47,527 nucleotides of DNA, from assembly GCA_964402685.1 (NCBI GenBank), contig CAYODE010000010.1, positions 1 to 47,527 on the forward strand, read 5' to 3'. The notes under the pieces are model-generated. The model made no database searches and was not told where the DNA came from. It saw only the letters and a program-made list of their open reading frames with translations. Of the stretch, positions 17,431 through 25,482 are shown in pieces. Numbering within the stretch: the first letter of the stretch is position 1; every line of letters begins with the position of its first letter. The DNA is from Aestuariivita sp964402685 (GTDB taxonomy: Bacteria > Pseudomonadota > Alphaproteobacteria > Rhodobacterales > Rhodobacteraceae). A program made the translations under genes and the position numbers.

Positions 17431-17461
17431 AAAAACCCCGCACAGCTGTGCGGGGTTTTTT
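17431..17461 (+). terminator. Intrinsic terminator of petABC
   Basis: CCCCGCACAGCTGTGCGGGG is a perfect palindromic stem flanked by AAAAA on the left and TTTTTTT on the right, so it could stop transcription from either direction. It lies 28 bases after the petC stop. Confidence 0.95.
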
Positions 17462-17709
17462 CTTTGGCAACTTGCGTAACGAATGATACGTCCGGTTTAG
17501 CGCGTGCTGACGCGCATGATGGAGTTTTTATGTCTACGATTGCGGGCCACCGCTAAGTTCCGAAAATTGGAACTTTTGTACGTTGCTCTGGCGGACCGAA
17601 GCGGACCGCCGAGTTTTCTGCGGCCAAACAATACTAATTCTCATCCGATTTTGGCCGTGCTGCGACGATGCCCATCCGACGGGGCATCGCAAAATCGAAA
17701 GACATCAAA
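17462..17709. other. Non-coding gap with stem-loops ahead of a GNAT gene
   Basis: About 250 bases with no credible gene. It contains GCGCGTGCTGACGCGC (about 17500-17515), TTCCGAAAATTGGAA (about 17558-17572), a tandem GCGGACCGAA/GCGGACCGCC repeat, and a strong hairpin CGATGCCC/GGGCATCG (17666-17673 with 17682-17689) ending 20 bases before the GNAT start. The last may be a 5'-leader structure. Confidence 0.4.
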
Positions 17710-18171
17710 ATGAAAATCCGAAACATAGAAGAAACAGATATTAGCGATCTACAGCACGTCGCAATTGCGACCGACTTGTTTCCTCCAAATATGCTGCCTG
17801 ATTTGGTCGAACCAGTGCTCAAAGAGCCGAATGGACCTCATCATTTTCTGACGGCTTTGGAGGGGTCTAGGCCGGTCGGTTTGTGCTACGCTGTACCTGA
17901 GGCACTGACGGACAGAACATGGAATATGTTGGCCCTCGCGGTGCATCCTCAGTTTCAAAGACGGGGCTTCGGTCGCTCTTTGGTCCGCGGTATGGAACAG
18001 GCTTTAGCCTCGCGAGGCATTCGCTTGCTAATTGTCGATACTTCTGGGTCGCAAGACTTCACCGGTACACGTGAGTTTAATAAGGATCTGGGCTATGCGA
18101 ACGAAGCGCGCATTCGCAATTTCTGGGCCGAAGGTGATGACAAAATCATCTTCACCAAAGCGTTGGGCTGA
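17710..18171 (+). CDS. GNAT-family N-acetyltransferase
   Basis: 153 residues. The acetyl-CoA-binding motif A is visible as MLALAVHPQFQRRGFGRSLV (Q/RxxGxG/A form), followed by motif B around RLLIVDTSGSQDF and the TREFNKDLGY segment. The ATG at 17710 gives MKIRNIEETDI, a standard GNAT beginning; the ATG at 17668 would run through a strong hairpin. Monocistronic. Substrate unknown. Confidence 0.85.
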   Translation: MKIRNIEETDISDLQHVAIATDLFPPNMLPDLVEPVLKEPNGPHHFLTALEGSRPVGLCYAVPEALTDRTWNMLALAVHPQFQRRGFGRSLVRGMEQALASRGIRLLIVDTSGSQDFTGTREFNKDLGYANEARIRNFWAEGDDKIIFTKALG

Positions 18172-18203
18172 ACCGTTCAACGAGCCATAACCGGCGATAC
18201 CCC

Positions 18204-18236
18204 AAAAAAAAGGCCCTGCGATTTGTTCGCGGGGCC
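18204..18236 (-). terminator. Intrinsic terminator of the LysR gene
   Basis: Read on the minus strand: GGCCCCGCG, loop, CGCAGGGCC, then a run of eight T. It stands about 45 bases after the stop of the minus-strand LysR gene and also separates it from the convergent GNAT gene. Confidence 0.92.
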
Positions 18237-18282
18237 AGGTTCGTTGCCAAGGGAATGCAACATAGGAATTCGAATTGATGCG

Positions 18283-19188
18283 TTACCAGTCAGATGGGCC
18301 TTTGTCCGCAAATGCATGCACCAGGAAATCGATGAAGGCGCGCACCTTAGGCTGCGTGAAGCGGCCGGGCGGGTAGACGGCATAGATGCCCTGTGTTTCC
18401 ATTGGTAGGTCAGGGATCGCATCCTGTACCAAACCGTTGGCCATGGCGTCTGCATACAGAAAGCTCGGCAGATATGCGATGCCCAGGCCCGAGATCGCAG
18501 CGTTCAGGAGCGACTGACCGTCATTGACGCTGAGCCAGCCTGCTGTGCGCACCTGACGCTTTTCTCCGGATGGTGCGGTGATCTTCCACACGTTGCCAGC
18601 ACCTTGGTTTGAATAGTGCAGCAACTTATGCTCGTTCAGATCGTCGATTTTCTGCGGACGGCCGTAGCGCTCAAAATATTCGGGCGCCGCGATCATCCGA
18701 CGTGTTGTTTCCGTAAGCTTGCGGGCCCGTAGGGTGCTGTCCTCAAGTTCTCCGATACGAACAGCCATATCGAAGCCTTCCGAAATCAGCTCAACATAGC
18801 GGTTGTTCAAAACCATATTCACCGTGATGTCGGGGAACTCTTCAAGGAAGGACGACAGTACGGGTGACAGATGATTAACCCCGAAATCCGTGGCAACCGA
18901 GATGCGCAGCAGGCCGGAAGGCGCGCTTTGCATCGATGTGACCAGTGCGTCTGCTTCGCCCGCATCATTCAAAACGCGGCGGGCTCGGTCGTAGTACGCC
19001 AGACCGATTTCTGTCGGGGAGACGCGCCGTGTCGTTCGATTTAGCAGGCGCGCACCCAAGCGTGCTTCCAGGCTTGAGACATGCTTGGAAACAGCCGATT
19101 TGGAGATGCCCATTTTCTTGGCCGCATCTGTAAATCCGCCCTGATCCACCACGGTGGCGAATGCTTCCATTTCGGTCAGTCTGTCCAT
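18283..19188 (-). CDS. LysR-family transcriptional regulator
   Basis: 301 residues. N-terminal winged helix (FTDAAKKMGISKSAVSKHVSSLEARLGARLL) and an effector domain of the CrgA/DmlR-like group (TDFGVNHLSPVLSSFLEEFPDI; GFDMAVRIG). The ATG at 19188 (MDRLTEMEAFATVV) has AAAGGGA upstream; the frame continues to 19248 but without the family's sequence. Divergent from the DUF4399 gene, with an 8-bp dyad between them. Confidence 0.93.
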   Translation of the reverse strand: MDRLTEMEAFATVVDQGGFTDAAKKMGISKSAVSKHVSSLEARLGARLLNRTTRRVSPTEIGLAYYDRARRVLNDAGEADALVTSMQSAPSGLLRISVATDFGVNHLSPVLSSFLEEFPDITVNMVLNNRYVELISEGFDMAVRIGELEDSTLRARKLTETTRRMIAAPEYFERYGRPQKIDDLNEHKLLHYSNQGAGNVWKITAPSGEKRQVRTAGWLSVNDGQSLLNAAISGLGIAYLPSFLYADAMANGLVQDAIPDLPMETQGIYAVYPPGRFTQPKVRAFIDFLVHAFADKGPSDW

Positions 19189-19301
19189 GCTCGATGTCCC
19201 TTTTGGGGTTGTTCGTTGAGGTGATGGTATCCCTCGCAATAAGGGCAAGAAGACGGCACAGATGAGATAATATCGAGGATTTGCAGGGATCGTTCCCGTG
19301 C

Positions 19302-19328
19302 GCGAAACATGGAAACGACGTGTTTCGC
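19302..19328. promoter_or_regulatory. Dyad operator candidate between LysR and DUF4399 genes
   Basis: GCGAAACA (19302-19309) and TGTTTCGC (19321-19328) are exact reverse complements separated by 11 bases. GAAAC recurs at 19312 and 19330. The site is 84 bases from the DUF4399 start and 114 from the LysR start, a sensible place for a LysR operator. Confidence 0.45.
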
Positions 19329-19411
19329 TGAAACGGCTATTCGGTTTGGTGAATTGAAAAAGAGGGATCTTGGACTACGGTTTTCTCCATCACATGGGAG
19401 GATCACACAAT

Positions 19412-19837
19412 ATGAAGAGATTTGTATTCGGCGCTGCAGCCGCTGTTTTCGTCGCCGGCGCGGCATTGGCCGAAAGCGCCGCTGTGTACGTCGTAAACAT
19501 CGAGAATGGCGCGACCGTGACGTCACCTGTCACGGTGGTATTTGGTTTGAGCGGGAAAGGAGTGGCACCCGCTGGTGTAGAAAAAGAAGGCACGGGGCAT
19601 CACCACATTCTTTTGAACCGTGTGCCTTACGGGGAGGCCTCGGATGATAACGAAATGTTGGAATTCGGCATTCCGGCGGACGACAATCACATTCATTTTG
19701 GTGGCGGACAAACCGAAGTTGTCCTCGAACTGGAACCAGGCGAGCACACAATCCAGCTTTTACTGGGTGATCACAACCACGTCCCACACGAGCCCGCTGT
19801 CGTCAGCGAAGTCGTGACATTCACCGTCACGGAGTAA
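19412..19837 (+). CDS. DUF4399 exported protein
   Basis: 141 residues with a 20-residue signal peptide (MKRFVFGAAAAVFVAGAALA) and a beta-rich domain that is unusually rich in histidine: GHHHILLNR, DDNHIHFGGGQT, LGDHNHVPH. This pattern matches DUF4399, a periplasmic domain of unknown function; the histidines suggest metal binding (inference). GGGAGG at 19396-19401 supports the ATG at 19412. Transcribed away from the LysR gene, which may control it. Confidence 0.85.
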   Translation: MKRFVFGAAAAVFVAGAALAESAAVYVVNIENGATVTSPVTVVFGLSGKGVAPAGVEKEGTGHHHILLNRVPYGEASDDNEMLEFGIPADDNHIHFGGGQTEVVLELEPGEHTIQLLLGDHNHVPHEPAVVSEVVTFTVTE

Positions 19838-19891
19838 AGCCCGGTTCGTTTCTGCGGCGACCAGTCCTGTGACCCTCGCAGAACCCGTTCT

Positions 19892-21919
19892 TTACAGCGT
19901 GGCAGCCAAGCGTGTCCCTTGATCGATCGCGCGCTTGGCATCCAACTCAGCGGCAACATCGGCACCGCCGATGACATGTACGGTGATGCCTTTGGCCTCG
20001 AGCGCATCAGCCAGGCTCCGCAAAGGAACTTGCCCTGCGCACATCACAATGGTGTCGGCTTCGATCAAAGTGGGATTTTCGCGTGCTTCGCCAAAGCTGA
20101 TGTGCAGGCCAGCATCATCGATGCGTTCATAATTTACGCCACCGACGAAATTCACGTCCTTCATTTTGAGAGAGGCGCGGTGGATCCAGCCGGTCGTCTT
20201 GCCCAATCGTTTGCCGTGTTTTTCGGCCTTTCGCTGAAGCAGAGTGACCTTGCGCGCGGGTGCTTCTGGCTTTGGTCCTTCTGGGGCCAATCCACCCCGA
20301 TGCGCAGCCGGGTCAGCAACGCCCCATTCTGTCATCCATTCGGGCAGGTTCTCAGTTGGGCTGTCGCCTTGGTGCACCAGGTATTCCGAGACGTCAAAAC
20401 CAATACCGCCCGCTCCGATGACAGCGACGCGATCGCCAACATCCACCTTGTTGCGCAAAACGTCGATATAGCTGACGACGTTGGCACGATCTTGGCCTGA
20501 GATTTCCGGGTCGCGTGGCTCGACCCCGGTTGCGATGATCACTTCATCGAACCCGCCCAGATCATCTGCAGTGACTTCCGTGTTCAGACGTACCTCGATA
20601 CCTTGAACATCCATCATTGTACGGTACCAGTCGACGAAACCCCAGAATTCCTCTTTGCCGGGGATCTGTTTGGCCATGTTCAATTGGCCGCCAATCTCAG
20701 ACGCCTTGTCAAACACGGTGACGCTATGGCCACGTTCCGCGCAGGTCATCGCGGTTGAGAGGCCTGCAGGCCCCGCGCCGACAATCGCAATGGACTTCTT
20801 GGTATTGGATGGTGTGATCACCAGCTCTGTTTCATGGCAGGCCCGTGGATTGACCAGACATGAGGTCAGCTTGCCGGAAAAGGTGTGATCCAGGCAGGCT
20901 TGATTGCAGGCAATGCAGGGTGCGATCTGGTTCGCTTTTCCGTCCATCGCTTTTTTGACGAAATGAGCGTCGGCAAGCATGGGGCGCGCCATGGAGACCA
21001 TATCAGCACACCCTTCAGCGATGACTGCCTCGCCAACCTCAGGAGTGTTAATGCGGTTTGACGTAATGACCGGGATCGACACATGGCCCATCAGTTTTTG
21101 CGTCACCCAGGCAAAGGCGCGGCGCGGCACGGACGTTGCAATCGTCGGTACGCGTGCTTCGTGCCAACCGATACCGGTGTTGATGATTGTGGCGCCTGCC
21201 TTTTCGATTTCTTTGGCAAGTTGGACAACCTCGTCAAAGGTCGACCCGTTCGGAACCAGATCGATCATCGAGAGGCGGTAGATGATGATGAAATTGGTGC
21301 CTACGGCGTCCCGTGTCCGCCGAACCACTTCGATGGGTAGGCGAATGCGGTTTTCATAGGACCCGCCCCAGCGATCTGTTCGCTTGTTTGTATGTGTGAC
21401 GATGAACTGGTTTAGGAAGTAGCCTTCCGACCCCATGATCTCGACACCGTCATAACCGGCTTGCTGTGCCAGAACTGCAGCATTCACGATATCGCTGATC
21501 TGTTTTTCAATCCCGTCCTCGTCCAGTTCTTGCGGCGGAAAGGGAGAGATCGGCGATTTGACCGGAGAAGGCGCGACGCATTGCGGTCCGTAAGCATAGC
21601 GACCAGCATGAAGGATCTGCATTGCGATTTTTCCGCCGGCGTCATGCACGCGTTGGGTCACAATCGAATGGTTCTTCACATCGTCTTCGGTTGTCATCAT
21701 TGCTGCGCCGGGTAGGACTGACCCTTCCAAGTTCGGTCCGATACCGCCGGTGACCATCAAGGCGACGTCGCCACGTGCGCGTTCGGCGTAGAATTCGGCG
21801 ACGCGGTTCCAATCCTTCGTCTCTTCGAGGCCCGTGTGCATAGACCCCATCAGCACGCGGTTCTTAAGTGTCGTGAAGCCCAGATCCAGCGGTGCCAAAA
21901 GATGTGGATAATCGGTCAT
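19892..21919 (-). CDS. NADH:flavin oxidoreductase / 2,4-dienoyl-CoA reductase-like (Fe-S flavoenzyme)
   Basis: 675 residues in the order TIM-barrel FMN domain (about 1-340), a four-cysteine 4Fe-4S segment CIACNQACLD...SCLVNP, an FAD-binding Rossmann part (IAIVGAGPAGLSTA) and an NAD(P)-binding part (VAVIGAGGIGFDVSEYL). This is the layout of FadH, trimethylamine dehydrogenase and related enzymes. FadH reduces 2,4-dienoyl-CoA in unsaturated fatty acid breakdown. Assignment to FadH rather than a methylamine or steroid enzyme is not certain. The ATG at 21919 follows GGGAGGCACTT and is preferred to 21967. Monocistronic. Confidence 0.85.
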   Translation of the reverse strand: MTDYPHLLAPLDLGFTTLKNRVLMGSMHTGLEETKDWNRVAEFYAERARGDVALMVTGGIGPNLEGSVLPGAAMMTTEDDVKNHSIVTQRVHDAGGKIAMQILHAGRYAYGPQCVAPSPVKSPISPFPPQELDEDGIEKQISDIVNAAVLAQQAGYDGVEIMGSEGYFLNQFIVTHTNKRTDRWGGSYENRIRLPIEVVRRTRDAVGTNFIIIYRLSMIDLVPNGSTFDEVVQLAKEIEKAGATIINTGIGWHEARVPTIATSVPRRAFAWVTQKLMGHVSIPVITSNRINTPEVGEAVIAEGCADMVSMARPMLADAHFVKKAMDGKANQIAPCIACNQACLDHTFSGKLTSCLVNPRACHETELVITPSNTKKSIAIVGAGPAGLSTAMTCAERGHSVTVFDKASEIGGQLNMAKQIPGKEEFWGFVDWYRTMMDVQGIEVRLNTEVTADDLGGFDEVIIATGVEPRDPEISGQDRANVVSYIDVLRNKVDVGDRVAVIGAGGIGFDVSEYLVHQGDSPTENLPEWMTEWGVADPAAHRGGLAPEGPKPEAPARKVTLLQRKAEKHGKRLGKTTGWIHRASLKMKDVNFVGGVNYERIDDAGLHISFGEARENPTLIEADTIVMCAGQVPLRSLADALEAKGITVHVIGGADVAAELDAKRAIDQGTRLAATL

Positions 21920-22124
21920 AAGTGCCTCCCTTGCCGTGCCGGATAGATTGCCCTGATCCCGCCACATGTCACGTTGAACGCCGCGTCAAGCAGCCGATGC
22001 TGTCTGGTTCATGTTGCTGAAACCTTTCTGCTGCAGCTGGAAGGTACCCAAGCGGCAGGTATGATCGTGCTGGACCTTGTGGGTTCCATGCGAGAAAGTT
22101 CGCGTAATACGAGACGAGGTTCAG

Positions 22125-22616
22125 ATGTCCCCTGAAGAAATTGCCAAGCTTCCCTATCGACCTTGTGTCGGTGTCATGCTGATGAACGCGGCTGGTCAAG
22201 TTTTTGTTGGTCAAAGGCGTGATCGCTATACGGAAGCATGGCAGATGCCCCAAGGAGGCGTGGACAAAGGTGAAGACCCGCGCGATGCAGCGCTGCGCGA
22301 GCTTTGGGAAGAAACTGGTGTCACGGCCGATCTTGTTCAGATCGTGGGTGAAACGGTCGAGTGGCTGCCCTACGATTTGCCGCATGATGTTGTGCCGCAT
22401 ATCTGGAAAGGCCGGTATCGCGGGCAAGAGCAGAAATGGTTTCTGATGCGGTTTCACGGGACTGATGATCAGGTTAACATTGAAACCGAACATCCGGAGT
22501 TTTCTGAATGGCGCTGGCAACCGGCAGACCAGTTGGTAGAGCACATTGTGCCGTTCAAACGCGCGGTCTACGTGCAGGTCTTGGAAGAATTCGCGCCGCA
22601 TATCGCGCCGGCCTGA
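22125..22616 (+). CDS. rppH: RNA pyrophosphohydrolase
   Basis: 163 residues. Nudix box GGVDKGEDPRDAALRELWEETGV (read in part) fits GX5EX7REUXEEXGU exactly. RppH removes pyrophosphate from 5'-triphosphorylated mRNA and so starts decay. The N-terminal YRPCVGVMLMN and QMPQGGVD segments and the YDLPHDVVPHIWKGRYRGQEQKWF segment are typical of this subfamily. GAGG precedes the ATG at 22125, better than 22077. The 3' end overlaps the next frame. Confidence 0.95.
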   Translation: MSPEEIAKLPYRPCVGVMLMNAAGQVFVGQRRDRYTEAWQMPQGGVDKGEDPRDAALRELWEETGVTADLVQIVGETVEWLPYDLPHDVVPHIWKGRYRGQEQKWFLMRFHGTDDQVNIETEHPEFSEWRWQPADQLVEHIVPFKRAVYVQVLEEFAPHIAPA

Positions 22617-23077
22617 TCGCGCTCTGCCTGATCTGGGCGGGGCCAGCCTTGGCTCTGTCCTGCATGCCTTGGACCCACCTGCATGCGTGGGCGGACGCGC
22701 AGAACTCCGAAAAACTGTATCTCATTCTGCGTGGCGACCTGATCTTTGACGAACGTGATTTGCCCCAAACCAATTGGGACGATCAGGGCGCGACGCCTGC
22801 GGTTAGCTTGATAGACGCCTTTTTCTCGGGGCAACAACTGGGGCGCAACGGGTTTCTGCGTCCGCTTCAAACCGACGTAGTTCTTAACGTGTCATGCTAC
22901 GGACCGTGGTGTGCCAGCGCCGTGTCCGGAGTGACGTTTATCGCTTTCGCCGAGATGGTGGACGGCACGCTTATCATCGAAACCAACCCGTGTGGTGGAT
23001 TCCTATTTCCGGCGACGGCGGAAATAGAAGAAGATCTAACGCGCTGCATGCGCGGCGAGCGCTGCGCGTTACCCTAG
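22508..23077 (+). CDS. Secreted six-cysteine protein of unknown function
   Basis: Up to 189 residues. An export signal (LIALCLIWAGPALA at about 36-49) precedes a mature part with six cysteines (C52, C130, C135, C162, C180, C186), enough for three disulfides. The pattern of an early Cys, LYLILRGDLIFDE, and a late ETNPCGGFLF reminds me of bacterial TIMP/netrin-like OB folds; this is a weak inference. The only ordinary start in frame is the ATG at 22508, deep inside rppH, which would give an odd 35-residue lead before the signal. An ATT at 22589 or a CTG at 22613 (overlapping the rppH stop as CTGA) would give a normal signal peptide, so the start is uncertain. Confidence 0.65.
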   Translation: MALATGRPVGRAHCAVQTRGLRAGLGRIRAAYRAGLIALCLIWAGPALALSCMPWTHLHAWADAQNSEKLYLILRGDLIFDERDLPQTNWDDQGATPAVSLIDAFFSGQQLGRNGFLRPLQTDVVLNVSCYGPWCASAVSGVTFIAFAEMVDGTLIIETNPCGGFLFPATAEIEEDLTRCMRGERCALP

Positions 23078-23094
23078 AGCTGGGCATCCGCGAC

Positions 23095-23697
23095 TTAAGG
23101 GAACATCGGAATATGCGGACCGGCATCGTTGGGAAGGACACCGGTTAGCCGCGGGTCAGGTGCAATTTCGATCTGTTGTCTGATGGGGTCGAACCCGGAC
23201 CGTCGATAAAATGTCAGCGCTTGCGGATGATCAAGCGTGCAGGTGTGAACATGAAACCGGCTGATGTTCCGATCCCATGCCAGTTCGATCGCTTTGTTCA
23301 TCAAAGCCCGTCCTGCACCTTTGCCCAATAGCGCAGGTGACACGCCAAAAAAGGCCAGCTCGCACTGCCTTGTTTCTCGGAAGTCGAGCTCCAGCAGCGC
23401 TTCAGGCTGCCCTTCGACGAACATTGTGGCGATCACAACGTCTTTGTTATCTAGAATATCGCTGAGCGCATCGTCGCTCATCTGCATGCGTGAGAACCAC
23501 AACCAGTCCTGCGCGCCAACTCTGGCAAACAACTTGCGATAGGTCACCGTGTCCACTGAGGGAAGAACAGACACCTCTGGCACGCCGACGGGGGTTGGCC
23601 GAATAACGGGCAGTTGCGTCATTTCAAGATAAGTCACAACGGTCGCGACCATCCCCGTAGGAACGTCGTAAAACCCCGGCGCGAGGCTTTCGGTCAC
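23095..23697 (-). CDS. GNAT-family N-acetyltransferase
   Basis: 200 residues. The acetyl-CoA motif is seen in ELAFFGVSPALLGKGAGRALM, followed by HVHTCTLDHPQALTFYRRSGF, a common ending of motif B. It starts with GTG at 23697, overlapping the adenosine kinase stop as GTGA, so translation is coupled. The substrate is unknown. A conserved operon partner of a sugar/nucleoside kinase could be a useful lead to its role. Confidence 0.88.
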   Translation of the reverse strand: MTESLAPGFYDVPTGMVATVVTYLEMTQLPVIRPTPVGVPEVSVLPSVDTVTYRKLFARVGAQDWLWFSRMQMSDDALSDILDNKDVVIATMFVEGQPEALLELDFRETRQCELAFFGVSPALLGKGAGRALMNKAIELAWDRNISRFHVHTCTLDHPQALTFYRRSGFDPIRQQIEIAPDPRLTGVLPNDAGPHIPMFP

Positions 23698-24683
23698 AAA
23701 AGGCCCTCCGCCTTCATCAATTCGGCAACCGAGGCTTCGGGTCGAGGACCGATATGGCTGATCACTTCGCGCGCGCAGACATTGCCCATTCTGGCGCAGG
23801 TTTCCAAATCCCGACCGGTCGCCATACCGAAGAGGAAACCTGCTGCAAATTGATCACCTGCGCCTGTGGCGTCTACTGGGGTGATCTTTTGCACCGGGAC
23901 GTCCGTACGCTGGGTGCCCTCCATGACGCTCACACCGTCACCTGAACGCGTGCAGACGACCAACGGACAAATGCCAGCGGTCAGCATCAGTGCATCATCC
24001 AGGTGATCATTTTCGAACAGCGATTGAATCTCGGCCTCGTTCCCGATGACGAAATCCAGATCGTGTTCGATCAAAGACAAGAAGTCAGCGCGGTGGCGGT
24101 CTACGCAGAAGGGATCGGAGATGGCGATACCGGCCTTCCCGCCTGCAGCTCGGGTTGCACGCGCGGCCTCTCGAAATGCTGTTTTGCCTGCGTCATGGTC
24201 AAAGAGATAGCCTTCGAGAAACATCAGTTTCGCGTTGCCACTGACATCTTTCGGCACATCGACCGAAGAAAGACCCGTTGAGATCCCCAGGTAGGTGTTC
24301 ATCGACCGTTCGCCGTCCGGCGAGACAAAGATCATTGACCGCGACGTTGGCACGTCGCCATCGACCACAGGGTCATTGACAAAATCGATCCCGTGATCGG
24401 TCATCGCCTTGGCATAAAACTTGCCCAAACCGTCGTTTTTCACGCGCCCGATAAAGGCAGTGTCCAACCCCAATGCGCCCGCGCCAGCGATTGTATTTGC
24501 AACTGAGCCGCCGGGCGTCTGTACTCGATTGTCCATCGCGCCATAAAGCAGTTCCGCACGGTCCTGCTCGATCAGTTGCATGATGCCTTTTTCGATCCCC
24601 ATATTGTCCAGAAAGGCATCGTCAGATTGTGAAATGACATCGACAACCGCGTTGCCGATCCCGACCAGGTCGTAGGTTTTCAT
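23694..24683 (-). CDS. PfkB-family kinase, probably adenosine kinase
   Basis: 329 residues. The PfkB signatures are GGSVANTIAGAGALG (N-terminal) and the catalytic DATGAGDQFAAGFLFG with its base aspartate. The N-terminal YDLVGIGNAVVDVISQSDDAFL and the DRHRADFLSLI segment resemble alphaproteobacterial adenosine kinases, which phosphorylate adenosine to AMP in purine salvage. Ribokinase-type specificity is the main alternative. GGAGAAT precedes the ATG at 24683. Middle gene of nth / kinase / GNAT. Confidence 0.85.
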   Translation of the reverse strand: MKTYDLVGIGNAVVDVISQSDDAFLDNMGIEKGIMQLIEQDRAELLYGAMDNRVQTPGGSVANTIAGAGALGLDTAFIGRVKNDGLGKFYAKAMTDHGIDFVNDPVVDGDVPTSRSMIFVSPDGERSMNTYLGISTGLSSVDVPKDVSGNAKLMFLEGYLFDHDAGKTAFREAARATRAAGGKAGIAISDPFCVDRHRADFLSLIEHDLDFVIGNEAEIQSLFENDHLDDALMLTAGICPLVVCTRSGDGVSVMEGTQRTDVPVQKITPVDATGAGDQFAAGFLFGMATGRDLETCARMGNVCAREVISHIGPRPEASVAELMKAEGLL

Positions 24684-24726
24684 GTATTCTCCGTAAACGT
24701 TGAGCCAGAGGCGGTCTGTGTGCGAC

Positions 24727-25371
24727 TCATTCGGTTTTGTCCTCGAAACGGCACAAGTCGCGGATCAGGCACGCCTGGCATTTGGGTTTTCGTGCCACGC
24801 AGATGTACCGCCCATGCAGGATCATCCAGTGATGGGCATGCAACTGAAATTCGGCCGGAATGTTGTCTTCGATCGCGCGTTCAACTGCATCGACATCTTT
24901 GCCGGGTGCGATGCCTGACCTGTTGCCTAATCGGAAGATGTGGGTGTCGACGGCTTGGGCCGGAAACCTCCACCACATATTCAATACAACGTTAGCCGTT
25001 TTGCGACCAACACCCGGCAAAGATTGAAGCGCTGCGCGGGAGGAAGGGACTTCGCCGCCGTACTCCTCAACCAGGATCCGGCTCAGTTTCATGACGTTCT
25101 TGGCTTTGTTGCGGTAAAGGCCAATTGTCTTGATATGCTCGATTAGCTGTTCCTCACCCAGATCCAGCATTTTCTGCGGGGTATCAGCGATTTTAAAAAG
25201 CTCTTTGGTCGCGCGGTTCACACCCGCGTCTGTAGCTTGCGCGGATAATGCCACTGCCACGACCAAGGTATAAACATTCACATGTTCCAGTTCACCCTTT
25301 GGTTCAGGCTCTGCGTCGCGGAGCCGGGTGAAAATCTCGTATATGGTGTGGTAATCAAGTTGTTTTGCCAT
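24727..25371 (-). CDS. nth: Endonuclease III
   Basis: 214 residues. A bifunctional DNA glycosylase/AP lyase for oxidised pyrimidines. The helix-hairpin-helix LPGVGRKTANVVL with its catalytic lysine, the VDTHIFRLGNR aspartate segment, and the C-terminal 4Fe-4S loop C-x6-C-x2-C-x5-C (CVARKPKCQACLIRDLC) are all present. The ATG at 25371 (MAKQLDY) is the family start; the frame runs 83 codons further upstream without homology. Divergent from the AraC-OGT gene, putting two DNA-repair genes back to back. Confidence 0.97.
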   Translation of the reverse strand: MAKQLDYHTIYEIFTRLRDAEPEPKGELEHVNVYTLVVAVALSAQATDAGVNRATKELFKIADTPQKMLDLGEEQLIEHIKTIGLYRNKAKNVMKLSRILVEEYGGEVPSSRAALQSLPGVGRKTANVVLNMWWRFPAQAVDTHIFRLGNRSGIAPGKDVDAVERAIEDNIPAEFQLHAHHWMILHGRYICVARKPKCQACLIRDLCRFEDKTE

Positions 25372-25482
25372 GCGCGCCTTAATGCCGTGACCGCACCTTC
25401 CCCGCAACGTCAAACCGCAGGTTTCGGGTCGCAGCGATGCGGATACGTGCTTATTCTTCGGGATAAGCAAGGAGTTCGAGAG

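Noticed and set aside
17504..17713. 69-codon open frame between petC and the GNAT gene
   Set aside because: No ribosome site, basic low-complexity product, and crosses the strong leader hairpin.
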